Shown here one piece after another: positions 51,044 to 59,322 of a stretch of DNA of 64,000 nucleotides. Positions within the stretch are counted from its first letter, which is position 1. Each line of letters starts with the position of its first letter. The notes under the pieces were generated by a model. That model searched no databases, was not told where the DNA came from, and saw nothing but the letters and a program-made list of their open reading frames with translations. A program made the translations under genes and the position numbers. Origin of the DNA: an uncultured Lachnospiraceae bacterium (GTDB lineage Bacteria > Bacillota > Clostridia > Lachnospirales > Lachnospiraceae); NCBI GenBank assembly GCA_949472775.1, contig CASWVG010000002.1:80051-144050 (forward strand). Reading direction: 5' to 3'.

Positions 51044-53479
51044 CTAGCCCATAGTTACGACCACGTCATATATGGCTTTCCCCTTCACGTAAGGAACAAT
51101 ACACCCTTCTATGGATTTCCCGTCCACGGTGAGAGACTTTACGCCCTTCTCCACATTGTCGGGATTCGTTACTTTGATGTTGTAGGTGCCTTCGCGGAAC
51201 TTGCGGGTTAAGGTAAAGTCGCCAAAGCCTCTGGGTACACAGGGATCAATGCTGAGCCCCTGGTGGGTAGGATATACGCCGAGAATGTGCTGGGACACGT
51301 TCACGAAAGTCCATGCCGCCGTGCCGGTCAGCCAGCTGTTCTTCGCCTCGCCGGGCGTGCAGGAGTCGGCGCCTGCCACCATCTGGGAATACACATAAGG
51401 CTCTGTGCGATGAATCTCGCTGATCTCTTCCACATAGGCAGGGCAGGTCTTCCGGTAGATCTCAAAAGCCCTGTCGCCGCGTCCGATCACGGTTTCCGCG
51501 ATGGAAACCCACGGATTGTTGTGACAGAAGATACCTGCGTTCTCCTTGTATCCGGGCGGATAGGAGGAGATTTCGCCCAGTTCCAGATGGTATCTGGTAT
51601 AGGCGGGCTGCAGGATCATCACACCGTACTCGGTGTCCAGCTTTTCTTTTACGGAGTCCAGCGCTTTTTGTGCCAGTCCTTCCTTCACACCGATACCGGC
51701 AAGGGGGCAGAAGCCGTTGGACTCGATAAAAATCTGTCCCTCATCGCATTCTTTGGAACCGATCTTTTTGCCGTAGGCATCGTAAGCGCGGACGAACCAG
51801 TCGCCGTCCCAGCCGTCTTTCAACACGGCGTCATACATTTTCTGCACTTCTGTGCGGGCGTAGTCAGCCTCTGCCCGATTGCCCGTCAGCGCGCATAACT
51901 GCGCGTATTCTTCCCCGTACTTGACGAACATGCCCGCGATAAACACGGATTCCGCCACAGGACCTTCGGAGGGACCGAATGTCTGGAAGGATTCGCCCGG
52001 ATGCTCGGAGAAGCAGTTCAGGTTCAGACAGTCGTTCCAGTCGGCGCGCCCGATCAGCGGCAGCCCGTGGGGCCCCTTGTGGGTCACGATATAGTCGAAG
52101 GACCGTTTCAAGTGCTCCAGCAGAGGCTTTGCGAGAGATTCGTCGTTGTCGAAGGGCACCTGTTCTGTTAAAATGGAGGTGTCCCCGGTCTCGCGCACGT
52201 AGGCGGAGGTGCCGGCGATCAGCCAGAGCGGGTCATCGTTAAAACCGCTGCCGATATCGGAGTTGCCCTTCTTGGTGAGGGGCTGGTACTGATGGTAAGC
52301 GCTGCCGTCCTCAAACTGGGTGGAGGCAATGTCGATGATACGCTGTCTTGCGCGGTCCGGGATCAAGTGCACGAAGCCGAGCAGATCCTGACAGGAATCG
52401 CGGAAGCCCATGCCGCGCCCGATACCAGATTCATAGTAGGACGCGGAGCGGGACATGTTGAAGGTCACCATGCACTGATACTGGTTCCAGATGTTGACCA
52501 TGCGGTCTACCTTGTCGTTGGAAGACTTCACGGAGTACTTGGACAGCAATTCGTTCCAGTACGCGTTCAGGGCGGCAAAAGCCTTCTCCACATCCCCGTC
52601 GGTCCGGTATTTGGCAAGCATTGCCTCGGCGGGCTTTTTGTTGATGATGTCCTGTGCCTCCCACTTCTGGTCTTCGGGATTTTCTATGTAGCCAAGAACA
52701 AATACAAAGCTTCTGCTCTCGCCGGGTTTTAAGGTCAGGTTGATCTGATGGGAAGCAATAGGGGACCAGCCGTGCGCCACGGAGTTTGTCGCCTGTCCCT
52801 TTTCTACGACTTCGGGATTCGCAGCGCCGCGGTATGCGCCAAGGAAGGCGTCGCGGCTCGTGTCGAAACCGTCCACAGGTGCGTTTACGGAGTACACCGC
52901 ATAGTGGTTTCTTCTCTCGCGGTACTCTGTTTTGTGATAAATTGTGGAACCGGCCACCTCCACCTCGCCGGTGCTTAAGTTGCGCTGGAAGTTGCGGGAA
53001 TCGTCGTCCGCGTTCCAGAGGCACCATTCCACATAGGAGAAGAGGGAAACGGTCTTTTCGCTGTCGCTCTGGTTGGTCAGCTTGATCTGGCTGATCTCGC
53101 AGTTGTCATCCATGGGGATGAAAGTGAGGACGGAAGCTTCAAGTTTATTTTTCATACCTGTAAAACGGCTGTAGCCGATGCCGTGGCGGCATTCGTAGCT
53201 GTCAAGCTCTGTCTGGGTCGGTTTCCAGCCGGGATTCCAGACGGAAGTGCCCTCTTTGATATAGAAGTATTTGCCGTTGATATCGTTAGGTACGTCATTG
53301 TAGCGGTAACGTGTCATGCGCAGAAGCTTCGCGTCCTTATAGAAAGTGTAACCGCCGCAGGTGTTGGAGATCAGTGTAAAAAACTCCTTACAGCCCAGAT
53401 AATTGATCCAGGGCAGAGGTGTCCTGGGTGTGGTGATGACGTACTCGCGTTTTTCGTCATCAAAATAACCAAATTTCAT
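51044..53479 (-). CDS. cbpA: Cellobiose phosphorylase (GH94)
   Basis: Splits cellobiose with inorganic phosphate to alpha-glucose 1-phosphate and glucose, saving ATP in cytosolic cellodextrin use. About 811 residues, the length of the clostridial enzyme. Throughout it matches cellobiose phosphorylase as I know it: [81 protein letters not shown], and [15 protein letters not shown] with the acid-catalyst aspartate at about 483. [18 protein letters not shown] and [12 protein letters not shown] follow. GGAGGAAA directly before the second ATG (53479) decides the start. It is divergent from a LacI regulator. No transporter is adjacent. Confidence 0.96.
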   Translation of the reverse strand: MKFGYFDDEKREYVITTPRTPLPWINYLGCKEFFTLISNTCGGYTFYKDAKLLRMTRYRYNDVPNDINGKYFYIKEGTSVWNPGWKPTQTELDSYECRHGIGYSRFTGMKNKLEASVLTFIPMDDNCEISQIKLTNQSDSEKTVSLFSYVEWCLWNADDDSRNFQRNLSTGEVEVAGSTIYHKTEYRERRNHYAVYSVNAPVDGFDTSRDAFLGAYRGAANPEVVEKGQATNSVAHGWSPIASHQINLTLKPGESRSFVFVLGYIENPEDQKWEAQDIINKKPAEAMLAKYRTDGDVEKAFAALNAYWNELLSKYSVKSSNDKVDRMVNIWNQYQCMVTFNMSRSASYYESGIGRGMGFRDSCQDLLGFVHLIPDRARQRIIDIASTQFEDGSAYHQYQPLTKKGNSDIGSGFNDDPLWLIAGTSAYVRETGDTSILTEQVPFDNDESLAKPLLEHLKRSFDYIVTHKGPHGLPLIGRADWNDCLNLNCFSEHPGESFQTFGPSEGPVAESVFIAGMFVKYGEEYAQLCALTGNRAEADYARTEVQKMYDAVLKDGWDGDWFVRAYDAYGKKIGSKECDEGQIFIESNGFCPLAGIGVKEGLAQKALDSVKEKLDTEYGVMILQPAYTRYHLELGEISSYPPGYKENAGIFCHNNPWVSIAETVIGRGDRAFEIYRKTCPAYVEEISEIHRTEPYVYSQMVAGADSCTPGEAKNSWLTGTAAWTFVNVSQHILGVYPTHQGLSIDPCVPRGFGDFTLTRKFREGTYNIKVTNPDNVEKGVKSLTVDGKSIEGCIVPYVKGKAIYDVVVTMG

Positions 53480-53735
53480 AGTTTCCTCCATTCCGAAGCG
53501 TTTTTGCCGAGTTTGCCGTCAGGCATACTTAAGGGAGCGCAGCAGAACTTGAAATTCTGCTCTGCGATCGAGAAGTTTGTGACGCTTCGGCACAAACTCC
53601 GGATTGAAAAATCAGCGTATCAATGTGAGTTTTCAATCTTGCATTCTTCTTTTCGTGTGATGGGTGTCCGGTTCCGTGTAAATAGCCTTAAAATGGGCAG
53701 GGTAAACGATTAAGTAAAACCGTCCATGACCGGTT
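53480..53735 (-). promoter_or_regulatory. Long structured leader of the cellobiose phosphorylase gene
   Basis: The predicted start point near 53735 gives an untranslated leader of about 255 bases. On the minus strand it holds GATTGAAAA...TTTTCAATC, then GAGTTTGTG...CACAAACTTC, then AGCAGAA...TTCTGCT. These are three successive hairpins read directly from sequence. No T-run or known riboswitch motif is seen. Confidence 0.4.
53704..53714. promoter_or_regulatory. Candidate LacI operator half, GH94 side
   Basis: AAACGATTAAG occurs here, just downstream of the GH94 start point, and again at 53855-53865 downstream of the LacI start point. The shared word in two divergent leaders suggests one regulator binds both. 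Confidence 0.45.
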
Positions 53736-53741
53736 AAACAA

Positions 53742-53770
53742 ATTATACAGAACAAATGAAGAAAATGCAA
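53742..53770 (-). promoter_or_regulatory. Promoter of the cellobiose phosphorylase gene
   Basis: Minus strand: TTGCAT (53765-53770), a 17-bp spacer and TATAAT (53742-53747). Confidence 0.7.
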
Positions 53771-53815
53771 TAAATATATATTTTATATGGAAAAATCAAG
53801 GAAAAGTGAAAGGCG

Positions 53816-53844
53816 TTGCATTACTTAAAAATGTATTGTACAAT
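53816..53844 (+). promoter_or_regulatory. Promoter of the divergent LacI gene
   Basis: TTGCAT (53816-53821), a 17-bp spacer and TACAAT (53839-53844). It has the same -35 as the opposing promoter. Confidence 0.65.
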
Positions 53845-53854
53845 GAAAGTGCGA

Positions 53855-53865
53855 AAACGATTAAG
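53855..53865. promoter_or_regulatory. Candidate LacI operator half, regulator side
   Basis: Second copy of AAACGATTAAG, about 5 bases downstream of the predicted start point of the LacI gene. It would serve autoregulation. Confidence 0.45.
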
Positions 53866-53908
53866 CTTCATGCAGTATATGCCGGTGTGGATGGCAGAGG
53901 ATTAGAAT

Positions 53909-54967
53909 ATGGTATCTATGAAGGATATTTCGGTGGTCTGCGGTGTCTCCGTGGCTACAGTCAGCAAAGCGCTGAACGACCAGAGCGACATTGGGCAGGA
54001 CACGAAGAAACGGATCCGCAAGGTGGCGGAGGAGATGGGTTACTTTCCCAATACGGCGGCAAAGATGCTGAAAACGAACCGCAGTTATAATATAGGGGTT
54101 CTGTTTAATCACGAGGATTACAGCGGACTGACCCACGACTACTATGCTTTTGTATTGGACAGTCTCAAAAACACAGTGGAAGAGAAAGGCTACGACATTA
54201 CCTTTGTCAATACGAACATACGCCGCAAGGGTGTGACAAGTTATCTGGAGCATTGCAGATCCCGGGGATTTGACGGAGTTGCCATAGTCTGTACGGATTT
54301 TTATTCGCCCGAAATTTTACAGCTTGTGAGGGGAGGCATTCCCATTGTCACGCTGGACCATCTTTTCAACAATGTCTGTGCGGTTATGTCCAACAATGCG
54401 CAGGGAATGCAGGATTTGCTCACTTATATATATGAGAAAGGACACCGCAGGGTGGCTTATATCCACGGGGCGGATTCCGCCGTTACCCAGAGCAGACTGT
54501 CCTCCTTCTACCGGACGGCGGCGCAGCTAGGGCTGACGATACCGGATGAGTATATCCGTATGTCCCCATATCGCGATACCAGGGGCACATATGTAGAGAC
54601 GGTGAAACTGCTCGAATTGAGGGAGCCGCCCACCTGTATACTGTACCCGGATGACTTTTCCGCCTTCGGTGGTTATAATGCGATTCAGGAACGGGGGCTT
54701 CGGATTCCGGGTGACATTTCGATTGCGGGTTATGACGGTATCCGGATTGCCAGGCATATCGAGCCGACGCTGACTACGCTGCGGCAGGACACGCAGGAGC
54801 TGGGAAAAATGGTGGGGGAAAAACTGCTCAGTCTGATCGAACATCCCAAGACAACGCTGGTGGAGACGATTGTGGTGGAGGGGCATGTATTTGAGGGAAA
54901 TTCTGTAGCAGACGTGAAAAGTGTTTCTGAAGACGAATCGCCAGGAAGCGCTAAGTTTCGTGTATAA
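53909..54967 (+). CDS. LacI-family regulator, divergent from cellobiose phosphorylase
   Basis: 352 residues. HTH SMKDISVVCGVSVATVSKALN and hinge MGYFPNTAAKMLKTNRS lead to the effector domain YNIGVLFNHEDYSGLTHDYYAFVLDSLKN, IVTLDHLFNNVCAVMSNNAQGMQDL, RRVAYIHGADSAVTQSR and SIAGYDGIRIARHIEPTLTTLRQD. Its position and the shared AAACGATTAAG words suggest control of the GH94 gene, probably with cellobiose or a derivative as ligand. The last residues (GSAKFRV and stop) are encoded by a copy of the dispersed intergenic repeat, so the original C-terminus was probably different. AGAGGA lies eight bases before the ATG. Confidence 0.92.
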   Translation: MVSMKDISVVCGVSVATVSKALNDQSDIGQDTKKRIRKVAEEMGYFPNTAAKMLKTNRSYNIGVLFNHEDYSGLTHDYYAFVLDSLKNTVEEKGYDITFVNTNIRRKGVTSYLEHCRSRGFDGVAIVCTDFYSPEILQLVRGGIPIVTLDHLFNNVCAVMSNNAQGMQDLLTYIYEKGHRRVAYIHGADSAVTQSRLSSFYRTAAQLGLTIPDEYIRMSPYRDTRGTYVETVKLLELREPPTCILYPDDFSAFGGYNAIQERGLRIPGDISIAGYDGIRIARHIEPTLTTLRQDTQELGKMVGEKLLSLIEHPKTTLVETIVVEGHVFEGNSVADVKSVSEDESPGSAKFRV

Positions 54968-54992
54968 GGATGCCGGAATACGGGCATTCTCC
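54944..54992 (+). repeat. Dispersed two-hairpin intergenic repeat, copy 6
   Basis: GGAAGCGCTAAGTTTC (54944-54959) is identical to 12073-12088. It is followed by GGATGCC...GGGCATTCTCC (54968-54992). It overlaps the 3' end of the LacI coding sequence. Confidence 0.65.
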
Positions 54993-55027
54993 GCATTTGA
55001 CAGAGGGAAATCATGGAGGAGAGGATC

Positions 55028-55420
55028 ATGTCATCACCGATTTTATTTGACCAGAGCAGATTAAAGGCATATGATGGTCTTATGAGGCTGTGCGAGTTTG
55101 CCGGAAAGTCCGGTGAGTGGCAGCAGACGTTGTGGGACGAACTGCTGATGAACCGGAAGCTGTATGACGCGTTTGTCTATTATCTGGAGAACCACGGACT
55201 GCCGGAGGAGCCGAAGTGCGGGGCTTATTCCCTTACGGACTGTTATGTGTGGCAGATTGAGCAGGATAATCTGCGCATGGATACGGGGAAGAATACCGCG
55301 AACTGCAATAAAGAGGACATGGTGCTCAGATCCTTTATGATGATGGCGGATATGCAGAAAAACCCGGAAAATTACGCGAAAAAGCTGGGTGACTGGAAAG
55401 GCATGGACCAGACGATGTGA
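55028..55420 (+). CDS. Small cytosolic protein, function unknown
   Basis: About 130 residues, helical, acidic, with no membrane segment. LKAYDGLMRLCEFAGKSGEWQQTLWDELLMNRKLYDAFVYYLENH is followed by a cysteine-containing part (KCGAYSLTDCYVW) and a helical end. GGAGGAGAGG selects the ATG at 55028 over 55013. I do not recognise a family with certainty. The downstream membrane protein gene begins 38 bases after it, so they may be cotranscribed. Confidence 0.65.
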   Translation: MSSPILFDQSRLKAYDGLMRLCEFAGKSGEWQQTLWDELLMNRKLYDAFVYYLENHGLPEEPKCGAYSLTDCYVWQIEQDNLRMDTGKNTANCNKEDMVLRSFMMMADMQKNPENYAKKLGDWKGMDQTM

Positions 55421-55457
55421 AGGCGCTGGGACGAAACAGAGGAAAAAGGAAGGAAGT

Positions 55458-55904
55458 ATGGATCGGACGGAATTTATTGACAGACTGCAGAGAGCGCTTG
55501 CGGGCGGCGTGAACAGTTCCCGGGTGGCAGAGAACGTGCAGTATTACCGGGATTATATTGATGTGGAAATCAGAAAGGGAAGAAGCGAGAAAGAAGTGCT
55601 TGACAGTCTCGGCGATCCGAGGCTTCTGGCGAAGAGTATCATTGAGGCGAATAAGCGCGCAGGCGTCAGCGAGGGAACGAACCGGTTGTACGACGAGGAG
55701 ACCGGAGAAGAAAGTGGCGGAGAATGGAAAAAGACGGTGAAGCAAAATGTCATGCGCATGCCCGGCTGGCTGATTCTGCTGATTGCGGTAGTGATTTTTC
55801 TTTTGATTATCGGTTTGGCTTTTTCTGTGATTTCTGTTCTCGCGCCGATTATCATTCCGGTGTTGCTTGTGATACTATTGGTGAACTATTTTAAAAGAAG
55901 GTAA
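55458..55904 (+). CDS. DUF1700/HAAS-domain membrane protein
   Basis: About 148 residues. The N-terminal helical HAAS segment (MDRTEFIDRLQRALAGG, YYRDYIDVEIRKGRSEKEVLDSLGDPRLLAKSIIEANK) is followed by one or two membrane helices (PGWLILLIAVVIFLLIIGLAFSVISVLAPIIIPVLLVILLVNYF). DUF1700 proteins usually accompany a PadR regulator and a DUF4097 protein in envelope-stress operons, but neither is present here. AAAGGAAGGAAG before ATG 55458 sets the start. The earlier frame overlaps the previous gene. Confidence 0.85.
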   Translation: MDRTEFIDRLQRALAGGVNSSRVAENVQYYRDYIDVEIRKGRSEKEVLDSLGDPRLLAKSIIEANKRAGVSEGTNRLYDEETGEESGGEWKKTVKQNVMRMPGWLILLIAVVIFLLIIGLAFSVISVLAPIIIPVLLVILLVNYFKRR

Positions 55905-55910
55905 CATGAC

Positions 55911-55941
55911 AACAGGCCATCTATCGAATAGATGACCTGTT
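55911..55941 (+). terminator. Hairpin after the DUF1700 gene
   Basis: AACAGG-CATCTAT pairs with ATAGATG-CCTGTT around a CGA loop, with one opposed C/A in the stem. It has no T-run. The remaining 55942-56186 stretch is A/T-rich with repeated GTAC(C/T) words and no gene. Confidence 0.5.
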
Positions 55942-56186
55942 GAGGGGAGTATAAATAATTAATATAAGGGTCTGTAGGCGGAGAATGAAGGGGTATCTCC
56001 GTCTACGCTTTTATTATAGTACTTTTTGTAAAAAATGCAAGAAAAAATAGTACCAAAGTACCAACGATGGTTTTGGTGCTTTTTAATAAAAAAATGGTAC
56101 TAAAGGCCTACAAAACGATTGCATAACTTCGTTTGGAATCTCCCATACTATTTTTGTAACACGAAACCAATCAGGAGGTATGGAAG

Positions 56187-56336
56187 ATGTCTAAGAATGA
56201 TTTTAACCAGAACAATCAGCAGAATGAGAAGCAGCAGGACAAGAACAGCCAGAACAACTCTAAGAATAGCACGAACAACAGCAGCAAGAACAGTTCCGGC
56301 AACAACGCTAACAACAGCAGCAAGGACAACTACTAA
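56187..56336 (+). CDS. 49-residue Asn/Ser/Lys/Gln-rich small protein
   Basis: A short frame with a strong CAGGAGG site before the ATG and a perfect terminator after the TAA. The product MSKNDFNQNNQQNEKQQDK... ends SSKDNY. It is almost only N, S, K, Q, E and D, without hydrophobic residues, so certainly disordered and cytosolic. Asparagine is about one third of all residues. Such composition recalls gamma-type small acid-soluble spore proteins and similar hydrophilic stress proteins, but no diagnostic motif is present and the resemblance is only in composition. It is a single-gene transcription unit. Confidence 0.75.
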   Translation: MSKNDFNQNNQQNEKQQDKNSQNNSKNSTNNSSKNSSGNNANNSSKDNY

Positions 56337-56352
56337 AAAGAATCGGATTCGA

Positions 56353-56378
56353 GGGGGCGCATCGGGCGTCCCCTTTTT
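56353..56378 (+). terminator. Terminator of the small Asn-rich gene
   Basis: GGGGGCGC pairs with GCGTCCCC across ATCGG, followed by TTTTT. Confidence 0.85.
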
Positions 56379-56458
56379 CCGCGCATAAGCAGAGTCAGAA
56401 AGCGTTACAGACAGAAAACTAAGTTGACACGCGCCTATATACAGCATAAAATGTACCT

Positions 56459-57607
56459 ATGGAAAAATTAGAGTATATCGTGCCCTGCCATTTTGGGCTG
56501 GAGGCAGTATTAAAAAGAGAAATAGCGGATCTTGGTCTGGAAATCACCTGCGTGGAGGACGGCAGAGTCACTTTTGCCGGAGACAGGCAGGCGCTTTGCC
56601 GTGCCAATATCTTCCTGCGCAGTGCGCAGAGAGTGCTGGTTAAGATAGGAAGCTTTCATGCGGAAACGTTTGAAGAACTTTTTCAGAAGACGAAGGCTCT
56701 TCCGTGGGAGGCATATATTCCTAAAGACGGAAAATTCTGGGTGGCAAAGGCGGCGAGCGTGAAGAGTAAGCTTTTCAGCCCTTCGGATATCCAGTCTATT
56801 ATGAAGAAGGCGATAGTGGAGCGCATGAAGGGTGTCTACCATATAGATTGGTTTGACGAGAGCGGGGCGGACTATCCGGTCAGAGTCTTTATTAAGAAGG
56901 ACGAGGTGACGGTGGGACTGGACACCTCGGGAGAATCCTTACATAAGCGCGGCTATCGAAAGCTGACGGCGAAAGCGCCCATCGCGGAGAATCTGGCGGC
57001 GGCGCTTCTGATGCTGACACCTTGGCGGGGAGACCGGATTCTTGTGGATCCTTTCTGTGGCAGCGGGACGATTCCCATCGAGGCGGCTATGATGGCGGCG
57101 CATATTGCGCCCGGAAAAAGCAGACATTTCACAGCACAGGACTGGACGCATGTGTTCCCCGGTCTGCTTTGGGAAAAAGCGAGAGAAGAGGCGGAGTCCT
57201 TGGAAACGCCGGATGTGGAAACGCAGATTCAGGGGTATGATATTGACGAAGAGATGGTGTCTATAGCCAGAGCGAACGCCAGACTTGCCGGGGTGGAACA
57301 TCTGATTCATTTTCAGCAAAGGGATGTCGCCAGGCTTTCCCATGCGAAAAAATATGGGTTTATCCTGACGAATCCGCCTTACGGAGAGCGGCTTTCAGAT
57401 AAGAAAGCGCTCCAAGCCTTGTACCGGACGCTGGGAGAGCGCTATCAGGCGCTGGATTCCTGGTCTATGTACGTGATTACTTCCTACGAGCAGGCGGAGA
57501 ATGCCATCGGCAGGAAGGCGGATAAGAACAGAAAGTTGTATAACGGTATGATAAAGACCTACTTTTATCAATACATGGGTCCAAAGCCCACCGGGAGCAA
57601 AAGGTAA
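56459..57607 (+). CDS. THUMP-domain class I RNA methyltransferase (RlmL-N / YpsC-like)
   Basis: 382 residues. A ferredoxin-like and THUMP N-terminal region (about 1-155: VPCHFGLEAVLKREI, FRVEG-like VFIKKDEVTVGLDTSGESLHKRGYR) is followed by a Rossmann methyltransferase. It has the SAM motif DPFCGSGTIPIEAAMMA (D197) and the N-methyltransferase motif TNPPYGER (N305-P306-P307-Y308). This is the UPF0020 family. By analogy with the N-terminal half of E. coli RlmL it may make m2G in 23S rRNA. A tRNA target is also possible. No clear ribosome binding site precedes the ATG. The amidase-like gene starts three bases after its stop. Confidence 0.92.
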   Translation: MEKLEYIVPCHFGLEAVLKREIADLGLEITCVEDGRVTFAGDRQALCRANIFLRSAQRVLVKIGSFHAETFEELFQKTKALPWEAYIPKDGKFWVAKAASVKSKLFSPSDIQSIMKKAIVERMKGVYHIDWFDESGADYPVRVFIKKDEVTVGLDTSGESLHKRGYRKLTAKAPIAENLAAALLMLTPWRGDRILVDPFCGSGTIPIEAAMMAAHIAPGKSRHFTAQDWTHVFPGLLWEKAREEAESLETPDVETQIQGYDIDEEMVSIARANARLAGVEHLIHFQQRDVARLSHAKKYGFILTNPPYGERLSDKKALQALYRTLGERYQALDSWSMYVITSYEQAENAIGRKADKNRKLYNGMIKTYFYQYMGPKPTGSKR

Positions 57608-57610
57608 GCG

Positions 57611-58681
57611 ATGCAGCAGAACAGTTTGATGAAAAGTACATTGGTATATTGCATTTTGTTTGTGGCGGCGGCTATGAGCGTCATGCTTTACTATTCTGCG
57701 ACCAAGACCGTGGGCGTGGTGGATCTGGCGCAGGACGAGGTGGTGCGCCCGTCCGAGCAGAAATCGGAGAGCACGCCGGCTGTCCCCACGAAGGAAAATG
57801 AAATCGCCATTAACAGAGCGCAGATGAGCACCAATTATTTCTGTATTCCCATGCCGGAGAGTGTGAAGGCGGAGGAAGTCGTTTTAGAGAATCACTATAT
57901 GGATAAGGAACTCTGGGTGAGCATCAGCGCGGAACAGACGAAAGCTTACGAGACATTTTACAGGTCTGGCAGCGTTTATGGGAATTGCGAGAACGTGACG
58001 GACGGCCGCCTTGAGGTGGAGAAGGATAGGATCTGCCTTCGCTTTGCATTGGACGGCGTTTATGAGTACCGCAGTATTTTTGAAGACCATACCCTGTATG
58101 TGGAGTTTGTGCCGTCGAAAGAGGTGTATGAAAAGATTATCGTGATCGATCCGGCTTATGGGGGCGAGGAGCAGGGCGTTGTTGCGGATGGTATTCTCTC
58201 TAAGAACATTACGCTGGATGTTGCGAAAGCGCTTAAGACCATGTTTGACGAGAGCGATATCAAGGTGTACTATACGAGAATGGATGACAGCAATCCTGCG
58301 GTGGCGGACAGAGTGGAGCTTGCGGCGGCGACGAAGGCGGATATGCTGATCCGGATTGAGGTGAGCGGCGACGAGAACAGCAAACTCTACGGTACGTCGG
58401 CGGTTTATAACAGCAAATTTTTTATCCCCGGTTTCGGCAATGTGGAACTTGCCGACCTTCTTGAGAGGGAGGTTGTCACGTCGATCAGTGGCAAGGCGTG
58501 TGGTCTGATCGAGTCGACAGAGGATGACAGGGTTGTGAACAGTGCTACCGTTCCGGCGGCGGCGATCCGCGTGGGATATCTGACGAACAGCCAGGAAGCG
58601 ATTTTGCTGCAGCGCGAGGATTATATCAAGCGGATTGCGGAAGGGATATACAACGCGGTGATAAAAGCTTACTCTGTATAG
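57611..58681 (+). CDS. Amidase_3-fold protein lacking zinc ligands (predicted inactive)
   Basis: 356 residues. One N-terminal membrane helix (TLVYCILFVAAAMSVMLYY) anchors an extracytoplasmic part. Residues about 85-170 are a beta domain and 175-356 have the N-acetylmuramoyl-L-alanine amidase fold: IVIDPAYGG, NITLDVAKALKTMFDES, VYYTRMDD, VADRVELA and AIRVGYLTNSQEA. Family members bind zinc with H in DPGHGG, E in a GxxE-type turn and H in SIHxN, and use a catalytic E before VGFLTN. Here these read Y183, S/K, E250 and R320, so all four functional residues are replaced. It is probably a non-catalytic peptidoglycan-binding or regulatory protein. It is coupled to the methyltransferase gene. Confidence 0.88.
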   Translation: MQQNSLMKSTLVYCILFVAAAMSVMLYYSATKTVGVVDLAQDEVVRPSEQKSESTPAVPTKENEIAINRAQMSTNYFCIPMPESVKAEEVVLENHYMDKELWVSISAEQTKAYETFYRSGSVYGNCENVTDGRLEVEKDRICLRFALDGVYEYRSIFEDHTLYVEFVPSKEVYEKIIVIDPAYGGEEQGVVADGILSKNITLDVAKALKTMFDESDIKVYYTRMDDSNPAVADRVELAAATKADMLIRIEVSGDENSKLYGTSAVYNSKFFIPGFGNVELADLLEREVVTSISGKACGLIESTEDDRVVNSATVPAAAIRVGYLTNSQEAILLQREDYIKRIAEGIYNAVIKAYSV

Positions 58682-58698
58682 AGGGCGGGGAGGTCTTT

Positions 58699-59322
58699 GT
58701 GAAGATTATATTTGCCACAGGCAATGAGGGAAAAATGCGTGAGATCCGGGCGATTCTGGGGGATACGGAGTTTGAAATACGCTCCATGAAGGAGGCAGGG
58801 CTTGCGCCTGACATCGAGGAGGACGGGGCTACGTTTGAGGAGAATGCCCACATCAAAGCATGTGCGGTGGCGGAAGCCCTCGCACAACGGGGCGGGGCGC
58901 AGGAGTGCGTGGTGATGGCGGACGATTCCGGCCTGGAAATCGATTATCTGAACGGAGAGCCGGGCGTGTATTCTGCCAGATATCTCGGGGAGGAAACGCC
59001 TTTTTCCGAGAAGAGCGGGGACTTGCTCAGACGGCTTAAGGATGTGCCGGAGGAGGAGCGGAGCGCAAGATTTGTCTGTGCGATTGCGGCTGTATTTCCG
59101 GACGGGGAGGAAGTTGTCACCAGAGGCATCATTGAGGGCCGGATCGGCTATGAACTGCGCGGTGACAATGGCTTTGGCTACGATCCTATCTTTTATCTGC
59201 CGGAACACGGGCGCACTGCGGCGGAACTGACGGATGAGGAAAAGAACCGGATCAGCCACAGAAGCAGGGCATTGGAACAAATGAAAGAGGAACTAAAGAA
59301 AAGGATGTTATCATCAACATGA
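58699..59322 (+). CDS. rdgB: Non-canonical purine NTP pyrophosphatase (RdgB/HAM1)
   Basis: Hydrolyses ITP, dITP and XTP to monophosphates, keeping them out of DNA and RNA. 207 residues. IIFATGNEGKMREI is the substrate-binding start. GATFEENAHIKACAVAEA, VMADDSGLEIDYLNGEPGVYSARYLG, GDNGFGYDPIFYLP and LTDEEKNRISHRSRAL are all family signatures. It starts with GTG at 58699, with GGGGAGG upstream. Its stop overlaps the start of the next gene (ATGA), indicating translational coupling. Confidence 0.96.
   Translation: MKIIFATGNEGKMREIRAILGDTEFEIRSMKEAGLAPDIEEDGATFEENAHIKACAVAEALAQRGGAQECVVMADDSGLEIDYLNGEPGVYSARYLGEETPFSEKSGDLLRRLKDVPEEERSARFVCAIAAVFPDGEEVVTRGIIEGRIGYELRGDNGFGYDPIFYLPEHGRTAAELTDEEKNRISHRSRALEQMKEELKKRMLSST

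Noticed and set aside
56119..56388. 89-codon frame overlapping the Asn-rich small gene
   Set aside because: It lacks a ribosome binding site, encodes a T/R-rich product and overlaps the small gene that has strong start and stop signals.
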